Origin: CAYUYV01 sp964561475
GTDB taxonomy: Bacteria; Pseudomonadota; Alphaproteobacteria; JAJFIK01
Reading direction: 5' to 3'
Length of the DNA stretch: 64,000 bases
NCBI GenBank assembly: GCA_964561475.1
Contig: CAZLPU010000009.1
Coordinates: 1 to 64,000, forward strand
In this document: positions 7,703-18,837 of the stretch, in pieces
How positions within the stretch are numbered: position 1 is the stretch's first letter
Layout of the letters: each line of letters begins with the position of its first letter
Translations under genes and position numbers: made by a program
The notes under the pieces: model-generated
Databases searched by the model: none
Told to the model about the DNA's origin: nothing
What the model saw: the letters and a program-made list of their open reading frames with translations, nothing else

Positions 7703-9160
7703 TCATGGCTCCTCTTTCGGCAGACGATCCGCGCGCAAGGCGGAGCGGCGCACCTTCCCCGCATCGTCCCGCAAAGGGGTGTTGACGAACTCCAGCGTTC
7801 GCGGAACCTTGTAGCGCACCAGCCGCTCATTGAGATGGGCCAGAAGGGCGTCCCGATCCACGGGCTCGGGTGCGTCCACCACCGCGTGGACCCGCTGGCC
7901 CAGATCATCATCAGGCAGACCGATGACGGCTGAGGAGCGCACCCCCGGGAAACTGTCGATGGCCGCTTCCACTTCCGCCGGGTAGATGTTCGCCCCGCCA
8001 CTGAGGATCATGTCCGTGCGCCGGTCCGCCAGATAGAGGTATCCGTCCTCGTCCACATAGCCCATGTCGCCCAGGGATTCGTAACCGTCCGGCCGGGCCT
8101 TCGGCTCGGCGCCGATATAGTGATAGGTGGATCCCTGGCCGGTGTCGGGCAGCATGAACACCTCGCCCACTTCACCGGGAGGCAGGGTGTCGCCGTTTTC
8201 GTCACAGATCTTGATCCGTGCACTTACCGGCTTGCCGACACTGCCTTTGCGGGTCAGCCATTCACTGCCGGAAATGATGGTCCGTCCCTGGGCCTCGGTG
8301 CCGGCGTAAAGCTCCCAGATCCGATCGGGGCCCAGCCACTCGATCCAGGCTTCCTTGAGCCAGGGGGGACAGGGGGCGGCCAAGTGCCAGATCTGCTCTA
8401 TGGACGACAGGTCATACCGGTCGCGCACGGATGGATCCAGGCGCCAGATCCGCTGCATCATGGTTGGGACGAGCATCAGCCAGTTGACCCTGTATTCCTC
8501 GATGGCCGCCAGGGTCTGTTCCGCATCGAACCGGCCCATGAGGACCACATGGTGACCCATGAACAATCCCCGTGCGGAAAAACTGAAAGGGCCGTTGTGA
8601 TAGAGCGGTCCGGGGACAAGGTGGACCATGTCCGGCTTCATGCCGATAAATTCTTCCTCCGGATCAAATGCGCCTTCCTGTCCGGCCACGATGAGTTTGG
8701 GCCGTCCCGTGCTTCCACCGGAGGTGGGGGCTTTCCAGTAAGGGCAGGTGGTGTCGGGAAGGGGGCTGTCGTCGAGGGCGGACGGGAGTTCATAGCCTGC
8801 CCGGATGCGGGGGCGGCTCGTCTCGATGCCTTCCGGACCGCCCACGATGAGGGCGGGATCCGCCAGATCCATGATCCCCTGGAATTCGCCGACGGGCAGG
8901 CGAGCGGAGACGGGCTGGGGGATCGCGCCCACTTTCCAGGCCGCAATGGCCGCCTCATAGAAATCAATGCTGTTGGGCAGACCGATGGTCACCATCCGGC
9001 CCCAGGTGACGCCGAACGCCGCGAAGGCCCGGGCCAGCCGGTTTGTGCGGCGTTCCAGGTCCTGGCGGGTCAGGGTGACGCCATCATAGGTGAGCGCGGG
9101 ACGATCCGGGTCTTTTTCCGCCTGGTGGGCGAAAAGCCGGGCAATGGACATGACGGCCAT
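7703..9160 (-). CDS. AMP-forming acid-CoA ligase (bile-acid/acyl-CoA ligase type)
   Basis: Class I adenylate-forming enzyme of 485 residues, predicted to convert a carboxylic acid to its CoA thioester with ATP. Motifs in order: P-loop TSGGSTGRPKLIV (near residue 148), ELYAGTEAQG, GYESLGDMGYVDEDGYLYLADRRTD (A8 hinge region) and the terminal lysine motif DDAGKVRRSALR. The P-loop begins TSGGSTG rather than YTSGTTG, which to my recollection suits ligases related to bile-acid-CoA ligase and Mycobacterium steroid side-chain FadD proteins. The substrate cannot be deduced. It converges on ligA, and its start region faces the 3' end of the asmA gene, which is on the same strand upstream. Confidence 0.85.
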   Translation of the reverse strand: MAVMSIARLFAHQAEKDPDRPALTYDGVTLTRQDLERRTNRLARAFAAFGVTWGRMVTIGLPNSIDFYEAAIAAWKVGAIPQPVSARLPVGEFQGIMDLADPALIVGGPEGIETSRPRIRAGYELPSALDDSPLPDTTCPYWKAPTSGGSTGRPKLIVAGQEGAFDPEEEFIGMKPDMVHLVPGPLYHNGPFSFSARGLFMGHHVVLMGRFDAEQTLAAIEEYRVNWLMLVPTMMQRIWRLDPSVRDRYDLSSIEQIWHLAAPCPPWLKEAWIEWLGPDRIWELYAGTEAQGRTIISGSEWLTRKGSVGKPVSARIKICDENGDTLPPGEVGEVFMLPDTGQGSTYHYIGAEPKARPDGYESLGDMGYVDEDGYLYLADRRTDMILSGGANIYPAEVEAAIDSFPGVRSSAVIGLPDDDLGQRVHAVVDAPEPVDRDALLAHLNERLVRYKVPRTLEFVNTPLRDDAGKVRRSALRADRLPKEEP

Positions 9161-9276
9161 GGACGGTCTCCCAATCCGAACAAAATGATAGCTGTTCAGT
9201 GGGAAGTCTAGCCCAGGCCCGTGCCCATCGCGAGGGAGCGATTCATCGAGACAGCGGGGATCAGGGACGGCTGGGG

Positions 9277-12200
9277 TTAAAGGCCCTGCTCCTCTCCAAG
9301 GCCCTGTTCCTCGCCAAGGCCCTGTTCCTCGCCAAGGCCCTGTTCCTCGCCAAGGCCTTGTTCCTCTCGGGGGCTTTGCTCCTCTCCGGGACCCTGGTCT
9401 GCGTCGCTTTGGTCTTCGGTTGCGGTGTCCTCCAAGTCCTCGCCCGGATTGGTCTCGCCGTCTTCCTCAATGATGCGCAAAAGCTCCAACACCCCGGCGG
9501 GTAGGTCTTCCTCGGTGATGCGATCTGCCTTGAGTTCCCGGATCCGGAGGGCGGCGTCAAAGCGCAGATCCGCGCCATCCACCCGGCGAGCGGGGGCGCC
9601 GAGCGCACCGCTGATCCGGTACTGGAGCGGGTTGCTGTCTTCGGCCACGGCGAACCGGGCGATCAGATCCAGGGTGTTGGAGGGCAGGTTGACACTGCCG
9701 GTCCAGGCGACGGTCCCCGCGCCCGAGGTGCCGCTGACCCTCTCCAGGGCCGCGATCCCGTCCTTGATGGCGATCTGTCCGGAAACATTTTCGACCCGGG
9801 TTTCCCCCCCGGTCCGGGCCGTATCCAAGGCCTCCTCGAAGGCGGTCAGTGTCACGACATTCGGCCAGGCGGTGCGGAAGGCTTCCACGTTCAAGGGCGT
9901 GATCGTGCCGGCGAGGTTATCGAGGGACACGGTTCCTTGAAGACGGGAGACAAGATCGAAGACGGAATATCCGAGGGTCGACAGGGTGGCTGTAATCACA
10001 GGCGATGCCGCCTCCGCGCCCGTGACGGCACCGGACAGGGTGAGTGAAAGGTTCCCGGTGGGGCTCAACGCGGCGGAGACCGTGCTTTCCACGCTAGTGT
10101 CCCTGAACCGGGCTTCTGCATCCGTGATCGTCAGACGCCGGTTGTTCAGGGTGAAGGGGATCGTGAGGTCGTTGAGCGTCACGGGACCGGCCTCAAGGGC
10201 CAGAATCCGGATCACGCCATCTCCGTTGAAAGCGCCCATCCAGTCCAGGGGCAGGTCCTCAAGAGACCAGGGCGGGGTGGCATTGGCATCGGTCAGGTCC
10301 AGGCTGCGGTCCAGATCGCCGATCCGCTCCGGGGCGATGGTCACCGCGTCGATGGCGAGGTCGCCGGAAAAATGCCATTGGTCCGGACCCTGACGGGTAC
10401 CGGCTTCCCCGTCCGTTTCAGGTTCGCCGGATGGCCTTCGGGTGGCGGCGATGGATCCGGTCAGCTTGGAGGCCCCCAGAGTGCCTTCCACTCCATCGAA
10501 GGTGAGGGAGGGGGGCGCGTCGCCGAACAGGGTGCCCTTGACCGGACTGACGAGCGCGACCGGCACCGTCACCGGGCCCAGTCCAGGGGCGAGCAGGGTG
10601 GCCCGGCCCTCGAATGTGAGGGGTTTGGCGGCCGGCGCAGGCTTGCCGCCGGATCGGTCCGCTGGCTGAGTTTTAGTGGACAATCCTTCCGGCAGGGTCA
10701 GGTCCGCGGTGAAGGATGCGCTGACCGCGCCGGTGGTCAGCGCGAGATCCGCCTTGCCCGCGCCGTCAGCGAAGGAGACCGTGGTGTTGAGAGATCCGGG
10801 GCCGCGGCCTGCTTCGTCCTCCAGCCCGGCAATACGGGCAAGCCAGTCGCCGTCGGGGCCCTGGATCCTGAGGGTGAGATCGCCGGAAGCGGGCAGGGCG
10901 CCCCGTTCCAGGAACAGGGCGGTCACGGGTGTTCCATCGGCAAGCTGAAGATCTGCCTGGACATCGACATCCGCCTCGCCGATCTGTCCGGTGAGGGCAA
11001 TGTCCGCGTCACGGCCCGAAAGATCCGCCTGCAAACGCAACGCGACGGGCAGGGCATCGGTTTCGCCGCTAGGGCCGGTTCCGGTGATCCGGTGAGCCCA
11101 GTCCGGTGTCGCTCCCAAGGCAATCAGCACGGCATCCAGGGTGGGTGCGCCGATATCAAAACGGGCCTGTCCCGGTGCGTCATTCTGCTGGCGGGCGCTT
11201 CCCGCGGCGGGCAGGGTCATGGTGCCGGAAAGGCGCACGCCGGACCGGGTGGTAAGGTCGAGGGTGTTGATGCCGATCCCATGATCCGTGCCGCCGCCCA
11301 GAGAGGCTGTGCCCTCAAGGGCGGCGGTGGCGATGTCCTGGCCGTTCAGGACAATGTCCCGGCCGGTGAGATTGAATTGGGCGAGGATGGGCTTGGCCAT
11401 CGTGGCCGCCGGATCGAGGGGCAGGAGCGGGGTGAAGCCATCCAGGTTCGCGTTCTCGATCCCGCCACTCAGGGCGAGGGTCACGGCATCGGACCCAAAG
11501 CCCGCATCCACCTGGCCGGAGGCGCGGGCATCGCCCAGGCGCAGGTCCAGATCAGCCAAGGTCAGCCGGTCATTCCGCAGGCTGAGTGTGCTTTCCAGGA
11601 AGAGCGCCTTGAGGGTGCCCGGTGCCGCCCGCTCCACGGGCAGACCGAGCCAGGAAATAAAGCCCCTGGGCCGGCCGGCTCTGATCGATGCACGACCCTC
11701 CCATTGGCCCGCGACCGGTGCCCGAGCCTCCTTGGCGCCATCCCATGCAAGGGCAATGGCCGCGCCGCCGGGCAGATCCGCTTCAAGGCGGGTGAATGCA
11801 AACATCCGCTCCCGGACGGCCGCGCCAACGGCCACCCCCTGGATCACGGACTCATTCCACAACAGGCTGGAGACGGTGAGCGTGGTGTTGATGGCGATGT
11901 CCGGGAGCCCGTCGGTCATGGGGAGGGGCAGAAGCATGGATTTGAGGTCGGACAGGCTTGGCACTCCGACGGAACGGCCAAAGGCCTGCTCCACGGCCAA
12001 AGTGGGGATCGACAAATCGAGATCCACGGAGGCGGGGCCGTTGCCGGCGAATTGAACCAGGCCTTCACCCTGAAAAGCATGGGCCCCCAGGTGAAGGGTC
12101 AGGTCGGCAATCTTGAGACCGTCCGGCGCCTCTGCGGTCTGCGCTTCCAGTTCGATGGTTCGGTTGAGGATATTGGCTTTGTTTTGCAGATCCGGGTGGT

Positions 12201-13047
12201 TGAGAACGTCCTCGGACGAAAGGCCGAGGAGGCTCGTGGCCAGAGTATAGACGGGCGCAAGCCCTTTCCCGGTCAACGTCCATTCGCCGTCCAGCGGCAG
12301 AGTGCGGCCGGGCTTGATCGTTCCCGTAAACCGCAGGGCCGCCTCGCCGTCGGCGGCGCCAAGACGCCAGCGGGCCGCCCGCTCCGCGTCCAGATCGTAA
12401 GGGCTTTTGTCGAGATTGCGGGCCGAGCCGTTGAAGCTCACGGGCACGGCATTGAAGATGCCCTCAATGGACAGGGTTTCTTCCATCTCACCAAGCCGCC
12501 ATTCCGCATCAATGTCCCGGGCGAAGGGCTCGCTGCCTGCCTCGCGGATCTCACCGTCGCGGATGGTGACGCGCATGGGCCGGTTCATGGTGAGGCGGGC
12601 CTGGGTAATACGGTCTTGAATGAGGTGGGCCTGAATGAGATGGGCCTTGGCGGGCAGACCACCGGCTTCGTTCACGGTGCCGGTCTTTTCTTCCGTGTGG
12701 GATGCAGTGTGGTAGGCAATACCGTCGAGGGTCAGGCCCGTCATCTGGGCGGATGCCCCCACAAGGGCGGTCCAATGGACTTCGACGGAGGCGGAGTCGA
12801 TGGTCATCCCGCCCGGCCCCTGATCGTCCGGCAGGTCCAGACGCAGCTTACGGACGGTTACGACGGGGGCAGGCAGCATCTGCACGCTGATGCTGCCTTC
12901 AGCGGCGGCCTCCAGCCCGGTCAATTCGGTGGCCGCGCTCTCGATGCGGGGACGCAGATGGGACCAGTCCAGCAGCGGCGGCACGATCAGTCCCGCCGTC
13001 AGCAGGAGCGCGATACCGAATGCCAGAATTGTCAGAATGCGGCCCAC
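9277..13047 (-). CDS. AsmA-family envelope protein
   Basis: Large inner-membrane-anchored periplasmic protein of the AsmA/TamB-like lipid transport group. The 1256 residues start with one transmembrane helix (GRILTILAFGIALLLTAGLIV) followed by PPLLDWSHLRPRIESAATELTG, the usual AsmA N-terminus; long beta-rich sequence follows, ending with the AsmA C-terminal segment (LTITDAEARFRDTSVESTVS ... LQYRISGALGAP). The GTG at 13047 is chosen because GGAGGG lies 5 bases before it and the helix follows at once; a TTG at 13110 is also in frame. The C-terminus carries GEEQGL repeats from an 18-bp minisatellite. Confidence 0.88.
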   Translation of the reverse strand: MGRILTILAFGIALLLTAGLIVPPLLDWSHLRPRIESAATELTGLEAAAEGSISVQMLPAPVVTVRKLRLDLPDDQGPGGMTIDSASVEVHWTALVGASAQMTGLTLDGIAYHTASHTEEKTGTVNEAGGLPAKAHLIQAHLIQDRITQARLTMNRPMRVTIRDGEIREAGSEPFARDIDAEWRLGEMEETLSIEGIFNAVPVSFNGSARNLDKSPYDLDAERAARWRLGAADGEAALRFTGTIKPGRTLPLDGEWTLTGKGLAPVYTLATSLLGLSSEDVLNHPDLQNKANILNRTIELEAQTAEAPDGLKIADLTLHLGAHAFQGEGLVQFAGNGPASVDLDLSIPTLAVEQAFGRSVGVPSLSDLKSMLLPLPMTDGLPDIAINTTLTVSSLLWNESVIQGVAVGAAVRERMFAFTRLEADLPGGAAIALAWDGAKEARAPVAGQWEGRASIRAGRPRGFISWLGLPVERAAPGTLKALFLESTLSLRNDRLTLADLDLRLGDARASGQVDAGFGSDAVTLALSGGIENANLDGFTPLLPLDPAATMAKPILAQFNLTGRDIVLNGQDIATAALEGTASLGGGTDHGIGINTLDLTTRSGVRLSGTMTLPAAGSARQQNDAPGQARFDIGAPTLDAVLIALGATPDWAHRITGTGPSGETDALPVALRLQADLSGRDADIALTGQIGEADVDVQADLQLADGTPVTALFLERGALPASGDLTLRIQGPDGDWLARIAGLEDEAGRGPGSLNTTVSFADGAGKADLALTTGAVSASFTADLTLPEGLSTKTQPADRSGGKPAPAAKPLTFEGRATLLAPGLGPVTVPVALVSPVKGTLFGDAPPSLTFDGVEGTLGASKLTGSIAATRRPSGEPETDGEAGTRQGPDQWHFSGDLAIDAVTIAPERIGDLDRSLDLTDANATPPWSLEDLPLDWMGAFNGDGVIRILALEAGPVTLNDLTIPFTLNNRRLTITDAEARFRDTSVESTVSAALSPTGNLSLTLSGAVTGAEAASPVITATLSTLGYSVFDLVSRLQGTVSLDNLAGTITPLNVEAFRTAWPNVVTLTAFEEALDTARTGGETRVENVSGQIAIKDGIAALERVSGTSGAGTVAWTGSVNLPSNTLDLIARFAVAEDSNPLQYRISGALGAPARRVDGADLRFDAALRIRELKADRITEEDLPAGVLELLRIIEEDGETNPGEDLEDTATEDQSDADQGPGEEQSPREEQGLGEEQGLGEEQGLGEEQGLGEEQGL
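9280..9387. repeat. 18-bp minisatellite in the 3' end of the AsmA gene
   Basis: Five copies of an 18-bp unit (type AAGGCCCTGTTCCTCGCC) run from 9280 to 9369; three are identical (9298-9351), the outer two have a few substitutions, and a sixth diverged copy reaches 9387. The period is a multiple of three, so the array adds GEEQGL hexapeptides without breaking the frame. The opposite strand reads as a hydrophobic AKALFL repeat, which I treat as a shadow. Confidence 0.95.
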
Positions 13048-13537
13048 GTCATCCCTCCACACTATAATCTGTTTGCCAGCGCCGGTGCCCACATCCGGCG
13101 CATCCCCCAAGGTCGCTCATCTCAAACAAGCGCGCTCATCTCAGTTAAGCTCGCTCGCCCCAATCACTGCGAGGACCGTTTTGCCACGCCTGTCTTCAAA
13201 ACGGGTGCCCTTTCTGGAGAAGGGTCAGTGTCCCCGTGGCCGATCGTCCCCGCTCCAAGGCCCTTATTCCCCTCGGATCCACGGCCAGCGGGCAAGGCGT
13301 TGAAGATCCCCTTGCTTGTGTCGCATCATAACGGCGCGTTCCGAGCGATACCACGGCGATTGCGCAATTCCCATGGCCCGGGCTCCAGGGTTGGCCGGTC
13401 TTGTTGGTCAAGTTTGTTTTGGTCGGAATTAGGGCTTTGAAATCGGCTGGCCGCGCCCGGGCTCAGGCCATGGGTGAAAGGTGACGGGGGGACACCGGCC
13501 TGGATGTTGCGTATAAAACGGACATGCGAGGAAACCC
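13048..13537. other. 490-base divergent intergenic region, no gene recognised
   Basis: This gap separates the AsmA gene (minus strand) from the DUF4169 gene (plus strand). It contains a short direct repeat of GCTCATCTCA (about 13114-13138), a GGAGGG ribosome site for AsmA at about 13052-13057, and GAGGAAA before the DUF4169 start. TATAAA near 13513 might be a -10 element for the plus-strand operon. No tRNA, small RNA or coding pattern is convincing. Confidence 0.4.
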
Positions 13538-13876
13538 ATGGCAACCGTAATCAACCTGCGTCAGGCCCGGAAGAACCGGGACCGAAAGGATAAGGCCGAC
13601 CGGGCTCAGGCAAACCGGGTGGCCCATGGCCGGACACGCCAGGAACGGGACCAGTCGGCCCATGACGCAGCCAAGGCTGCTCTGCGCCATGAGGGCCACC
13701 GGATCGATGAACAGGGCCTTGACCACAAGACCACACGGGATCCGGCTGCCGTGGGTGCCAAAAACGCCAGTTCGAAGGTCAGCGGCGCCAAGCCCCCGGT
13801 CTCCGGAATGACTGGCCACAAAAATCATGGCGGCAAACGAGCTGGCCCTGAAGAGACGGGAGACGACCAGACGTGA
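13538..13876 (+). CDS. DUF4169 family protein
   Basis: Small, very basic cytoplasmic protein of 112 residues. It begins MATVINLRQARKNRDRKDK, the hallmark of DUF4169, followed by ANRVAHGRTRQERDQ, matching the conserved core of about 60 residues. The remaining 50 residues are polar and disordered-looking, longer than the typical family member. Its function is unknown. The ATG has GAGGAAA a few bases upstream. Its stop codon overlaps the start of the next gene (TGATG), so the two are translationally coupled. Confidence 0.8.
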   Translation: MATVINLRQARKNRDRKDKADRAQANRVAHGRTRQERDQSAHDAAKAALRHEGHRIDEQGLDHKTTRDPAAVGAKNASSKVSGAKPPVSGMTGHKNHGGKRAGPEETGDDQT

Positions 13877-14397
13877 TGCGCGCGATCAGCCCATTCATTT
13901 TACCGGCATTCCTTTTGACCGCCATTGCCGCCGTTCTGTTTGGGCCCCCGGCCCCATCCCTTGCGGCGGATTGTACCGACGTGGCCCAGGCCAATGTGGA
14001 CTGGCGGCGCTGCTATCTGGAGCAACGCCGTCTGGACGGGGAGGACCTGACGGGGGCCGATTTGAGGGCCGCCCGTTTTCATCGCTCCAGCCTGATCGGC
14101 ACGATCTTTGACAAGGTGGAGGCCCGGCGGGCGAAGTTCATTTCCGTCCAGGCCGAGGGGGCGCGGTTCCGGGATGCGGATCTGCGGGAGACCGACTTTA
14201 CCGGCGCGATGCTGGACAGGGCTGATTTCACCGGAGCGGATCTGCGCAAGGCCCGGCTGTTCCGGGCCAGTCTCCGGGGCGCGATTTTCCTGGATGCGCG
14301 GATCGACGGCGCCGACCTGCTGTCCTCCGACCTGACCGGCGCCACCTGGACCGACGGGAGGGTCTGCGGCGATCCATCCATCGGCCAGTGTAATTAA
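13876..14397 (+). CDS. Secreted pentapeptide-repeat protein
   Basis: A 173-residue protein with an N-terminal signal sequence (LPAFLLTAIAAVLFG, cleavage probably near PSLAADC) and a run of pentapeptide repeats of the A(D/N)LXX type: GADLRAARFHRSSLIGTIF, then ARFRDADLRETDFTGAML, then ADFTGADLRKARLFRASL, and IDGADLLSSDLTGATW. These fold as a right-handed quadrilateral beta-helix. Four cysteines are present, two near the mature N-terminus and two at the C-terminus (VCGDPSIGQC), suggesting disulfides in the periplasm. The function is unknown. Its start overlaps the stop of the DUF4169 gene. Confidence 0.8.
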   Translation: MRAISPFILPAFLLTAIAAVLFGPPAPSLAADCTDVAQANVDWRRCYLEQRRLDGEDLTGADLRAARFHRSSLIGTIFDKVEARRAKFISVQAEGARFRDADLRETDFTGAMLDRADFTGADLRKARLFRASLRGAIFLDARIDGADLLSSDLTGATWTDGRVCGDPSIGQCN

Positions 14398-14409
14398 AGA
14401 GGCCGGTTG

Positions 14410-16074
14410 ATGACCCGGGCCCGGTTCCGCTTTTCCCGGCCCAACAGGCCTGCGCCGCGCAAAGGAAAACCCTTCCGATCCCCTGGGGCTTGGGGATCAC
14501 GGCGGCGATGGGCGGTGGTGATCCGCCAGCGCCAGCTTGTGGTCTGGTGCGGGGCTCTGGTGGTCGGCATCAGTGTGGGGTTTGCCGCCAATCTGTTCTG
14601 GGTGGGCATCCGCCAGGTCCAACGCCTGTTCTTCGGGTCCGATTCCCCGGATCTACTCTCCGCCCTGACCGATGTGCCCTGGTGGCAGATCCTTATGGCC
14701 CCGGCCCTTGGCGGCCTTCTGGTCGGGGTGCTTCTCTTCCTGCTTGGCTGGAACCGTCCCGCAGGGATTGCCGATGTGATGGAGGCCCGGCATATCCGGA
14801 TGGGCCGTCTGCCGTTCAGGGCAGCTTTCGGCCATGCGGGTCTGTCCATGCTGTCGATCGGCGCCGGGGCCAGTTCCGGTCGGGAGGGGCCGGTGGTGCA
14901 TCTGGGCGCATCCCTGGCCTCGGCCCTTGCGCAGGTCCTGAAGCTGCCTCCCCGGTATACCCGGATGCTTTTGGGCTGTGGGGCGGCCGCGGCCGTATCC
15001 GCCTCCTTCAATGCCCCGATTGCCGGTGTGCTGTTCGCCCTTGAGATCATTCTCCAGAACTACGCCTTGCGCTCGATCGCGCCGGTGGCGATCGCGTCCG
15101 TGGCCGGCACCGTGGTGACCCGGGCCGTGTTCCGGGGTGAGGGGCCGGTGTTCGATGTGCCGGATCACGCCCTGGTCTCCTATCTGGAAATGCCCGCATT
15201 CGCCGCCCTGGGACTCGTTGCCGCCCTGATTGCCATGGCCCTCATTCAGTCGGTACGCTACGCGGAGATCGGGGCTTCCCGGATGCCGCTTCCAATCTGG
15301 CTCCGGCCGGCCCTGGGCGGGCTTGTCGTGGGAGCGATCGCGGTGGCTTTCCCGGAAATCCTGGGGGTGGGCTATGGGACGGTGACGGCGATCCTGCGGG
15401 GGGATTACGGCATCGGCCTGCTCCTGGTGTTGATCGTGGTCAAGCTTTCGGCCACGGCCATTACCCTGGCCTCCCGGTTCGGTGGCGGGGTGTTCAGCCC
15501 ATCCTTGCAGCTTGGGGCCCTGGCAGGGGCGGCCTTCGGTCTGGCCCTGGGGGAAGCGGCGCCGGGACAGGTTACCTCCATGGTGTTCTATGCCCTCGTG
15601 GGCATGGGGGCGGTGGCGGCGGCGGTGCTCGGCGCGCCCATTTCATCGACCCTTATTCTGTTTGAACTCACCGGCGGCTATGCCCTGACCATCGGGCTTT
15701 TGGTTTCCGCGTCCATTGCGACGGGGGTGACCCAGGCGGCCCTGGGCCACAGCTTTTTCCAATGGCAACTCTCCATGCGCGGGTTGGATCTGACCGGCGG
15801 CACGTTTACCTCGTTCTTGACCACGATCCGCGTCCGGCACTTGATGGAGCCAGTCACGGGCGGAGTGCCCATGCCCGATGGGTCCGTGCCGACGGTGGAT
15901 CCGGACGCGTCTCTTGAACAGGTGCTCACAATCCTTGAGGACTACGGGCTGGATCTGATCGCCGTGGTGGAGCCGGTGGAAAACGGCGAGGTGATTGGGA
16001 TCGTCACTTACAAAGCCGCCCTCGTCGTCTATAAGAACGCCCTTGTCCGCGCGAATATCGAGGATCACCAGTAG
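14410..16074 (+). CDS. ClC-family chloride channel/antiporter with CBS region
   Basis: Integral membrane chloride transporter of 554 residues with about ten hydrophobic helices. Ion-path motifs are present: GASSGREGPVVHLG contains the GREGP sequence with the gating glutamate, and GGGVFSPSLQLGA corresponds to the GGIFAP-type helix N motif. The C-terminus from about residue 475 (VRHLMEPVTGG ... ILEDYGLDLIAVVEP ... EVIGIVTYKAAL) is a cytosolic CBS region. Channel or proton-antiporter mode cannot be decided. It begins 12 bases after the pentapeptide gene, with ATG preferred over an overlapping TTG three bases upstream. Confidence 0.9.
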   Translation: MTRARFRFSRPNRPAPRKGKPFRSPGAWGSRRRWAVVIRQRQLVVWCGALVVGISVGFAANLFWVGIRQVQRLFFGSDSPDLLSALTDVPWWQILMAPALGGLLVGVLLFLLGWNRPAGIADVMEARHIRMGRLPFRAAFGHAGLSMLSIGAGASSGREGPVVHLGASLASALAQVLKLPPRYTRMLLGCGAAAAVSASFNAPIAGVLFALEIILQNYALRSIAPVAIASVAGTVVTRAVFRGEGPVFDVPDHALVSYLEMPAFAALGLVAALIAMALIQSVRYAEIGASRMPLPIWLRPALGGLVVGAIAVAFPEILGVGYGTVTAILRGDYGIGLLLVLIVVKLSATAITLASRFGGGVFSPSLQLGALAGAAFGLALGEAAPGQVTSMVFYALVGMGAVAAAVLGAPISSTLILFELTGGYALTIGLLVSASIATGVTQAALGHSFFQWQLSMRGLDLTGGTFTSFLTTIRVRHLMEPVTGGVPMPDGSVPTVDPDASLEQVLTILEDYGLDLIAVVEPVENGEVIGIVTYKAALVVYKNALVRANIEDHQ

Positions 16075-16162
16075 GTCCCGCCGGGTTCTGCCCGCAAAAC
16101 CGTGCCGACCCTTCCCGAGAGCATTCCCAGAAGGCCAACCCAGAAGACCAATAAGGAAATCC

Positions 16163-18586
<2,424 letters not shown>

Positions 18587-18798
18587 GAAACAGTGAAAGT
18601 CTATCGGCGCGCCCGGTCATGGGTGCGCTCCTCGGGGGAGGGGATAAAGCAGACCGGAAGGACTGGCCGGTCTCAGCCGTTAAGCCGGTATGTGCCAAAG
18701 GCCGATCGGTGTGCGTGATCCGGGTCACAGAGCCAGGGCACGGGACATGGTTCATGGGGAACGTTGCTTGCAGCCACGGCAGCGGCGTTTAGGGGTAG

Positions 18799-18817
18799 TG
18801 GCCGGTCCTCCCGGCCA
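18799..18817. other. 7-bp hairpin in the prmA leader
   Basis: TGGCCGG and CCGGCCA form a perfect stem with the loop TCCTC, ending 20 bases before the prmA start. No T-run follows, so it is not a standard terminator. Its role is unknown. Confidence 0.35.
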
Positions 18818-18837
18818 ATTGGATAGAGAGTGGAGCA

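Noticed and set aside
5323..8001. Open frame of nearly 900 codons on the minus strand opposite ligA
   Set aside because: Shadow of ligA codon bias; no motif, start site or conserved neighbour.
9199..9504. Plus-strand frame with hydrophobic AKALFL repeats, resembling a membrane peptide
   Set aside because: It is the reverse reading of the AsmA minisatellite and begins in non-coding DNA.
10372..13440. Open frame of about 1020 codons on the plus strand opposite the AsmA gene
   Set aside because: AsmA on the minus strand has membrane helix, domain signatures and a good ribosome site; the antisense frame has none.
13048..13537. Small RNA gene in the 490-base gap
   Set aside because: Short repeats and weak hairpins only; no recognisable SRP, 6S, tmRNA or tRNA sequence.
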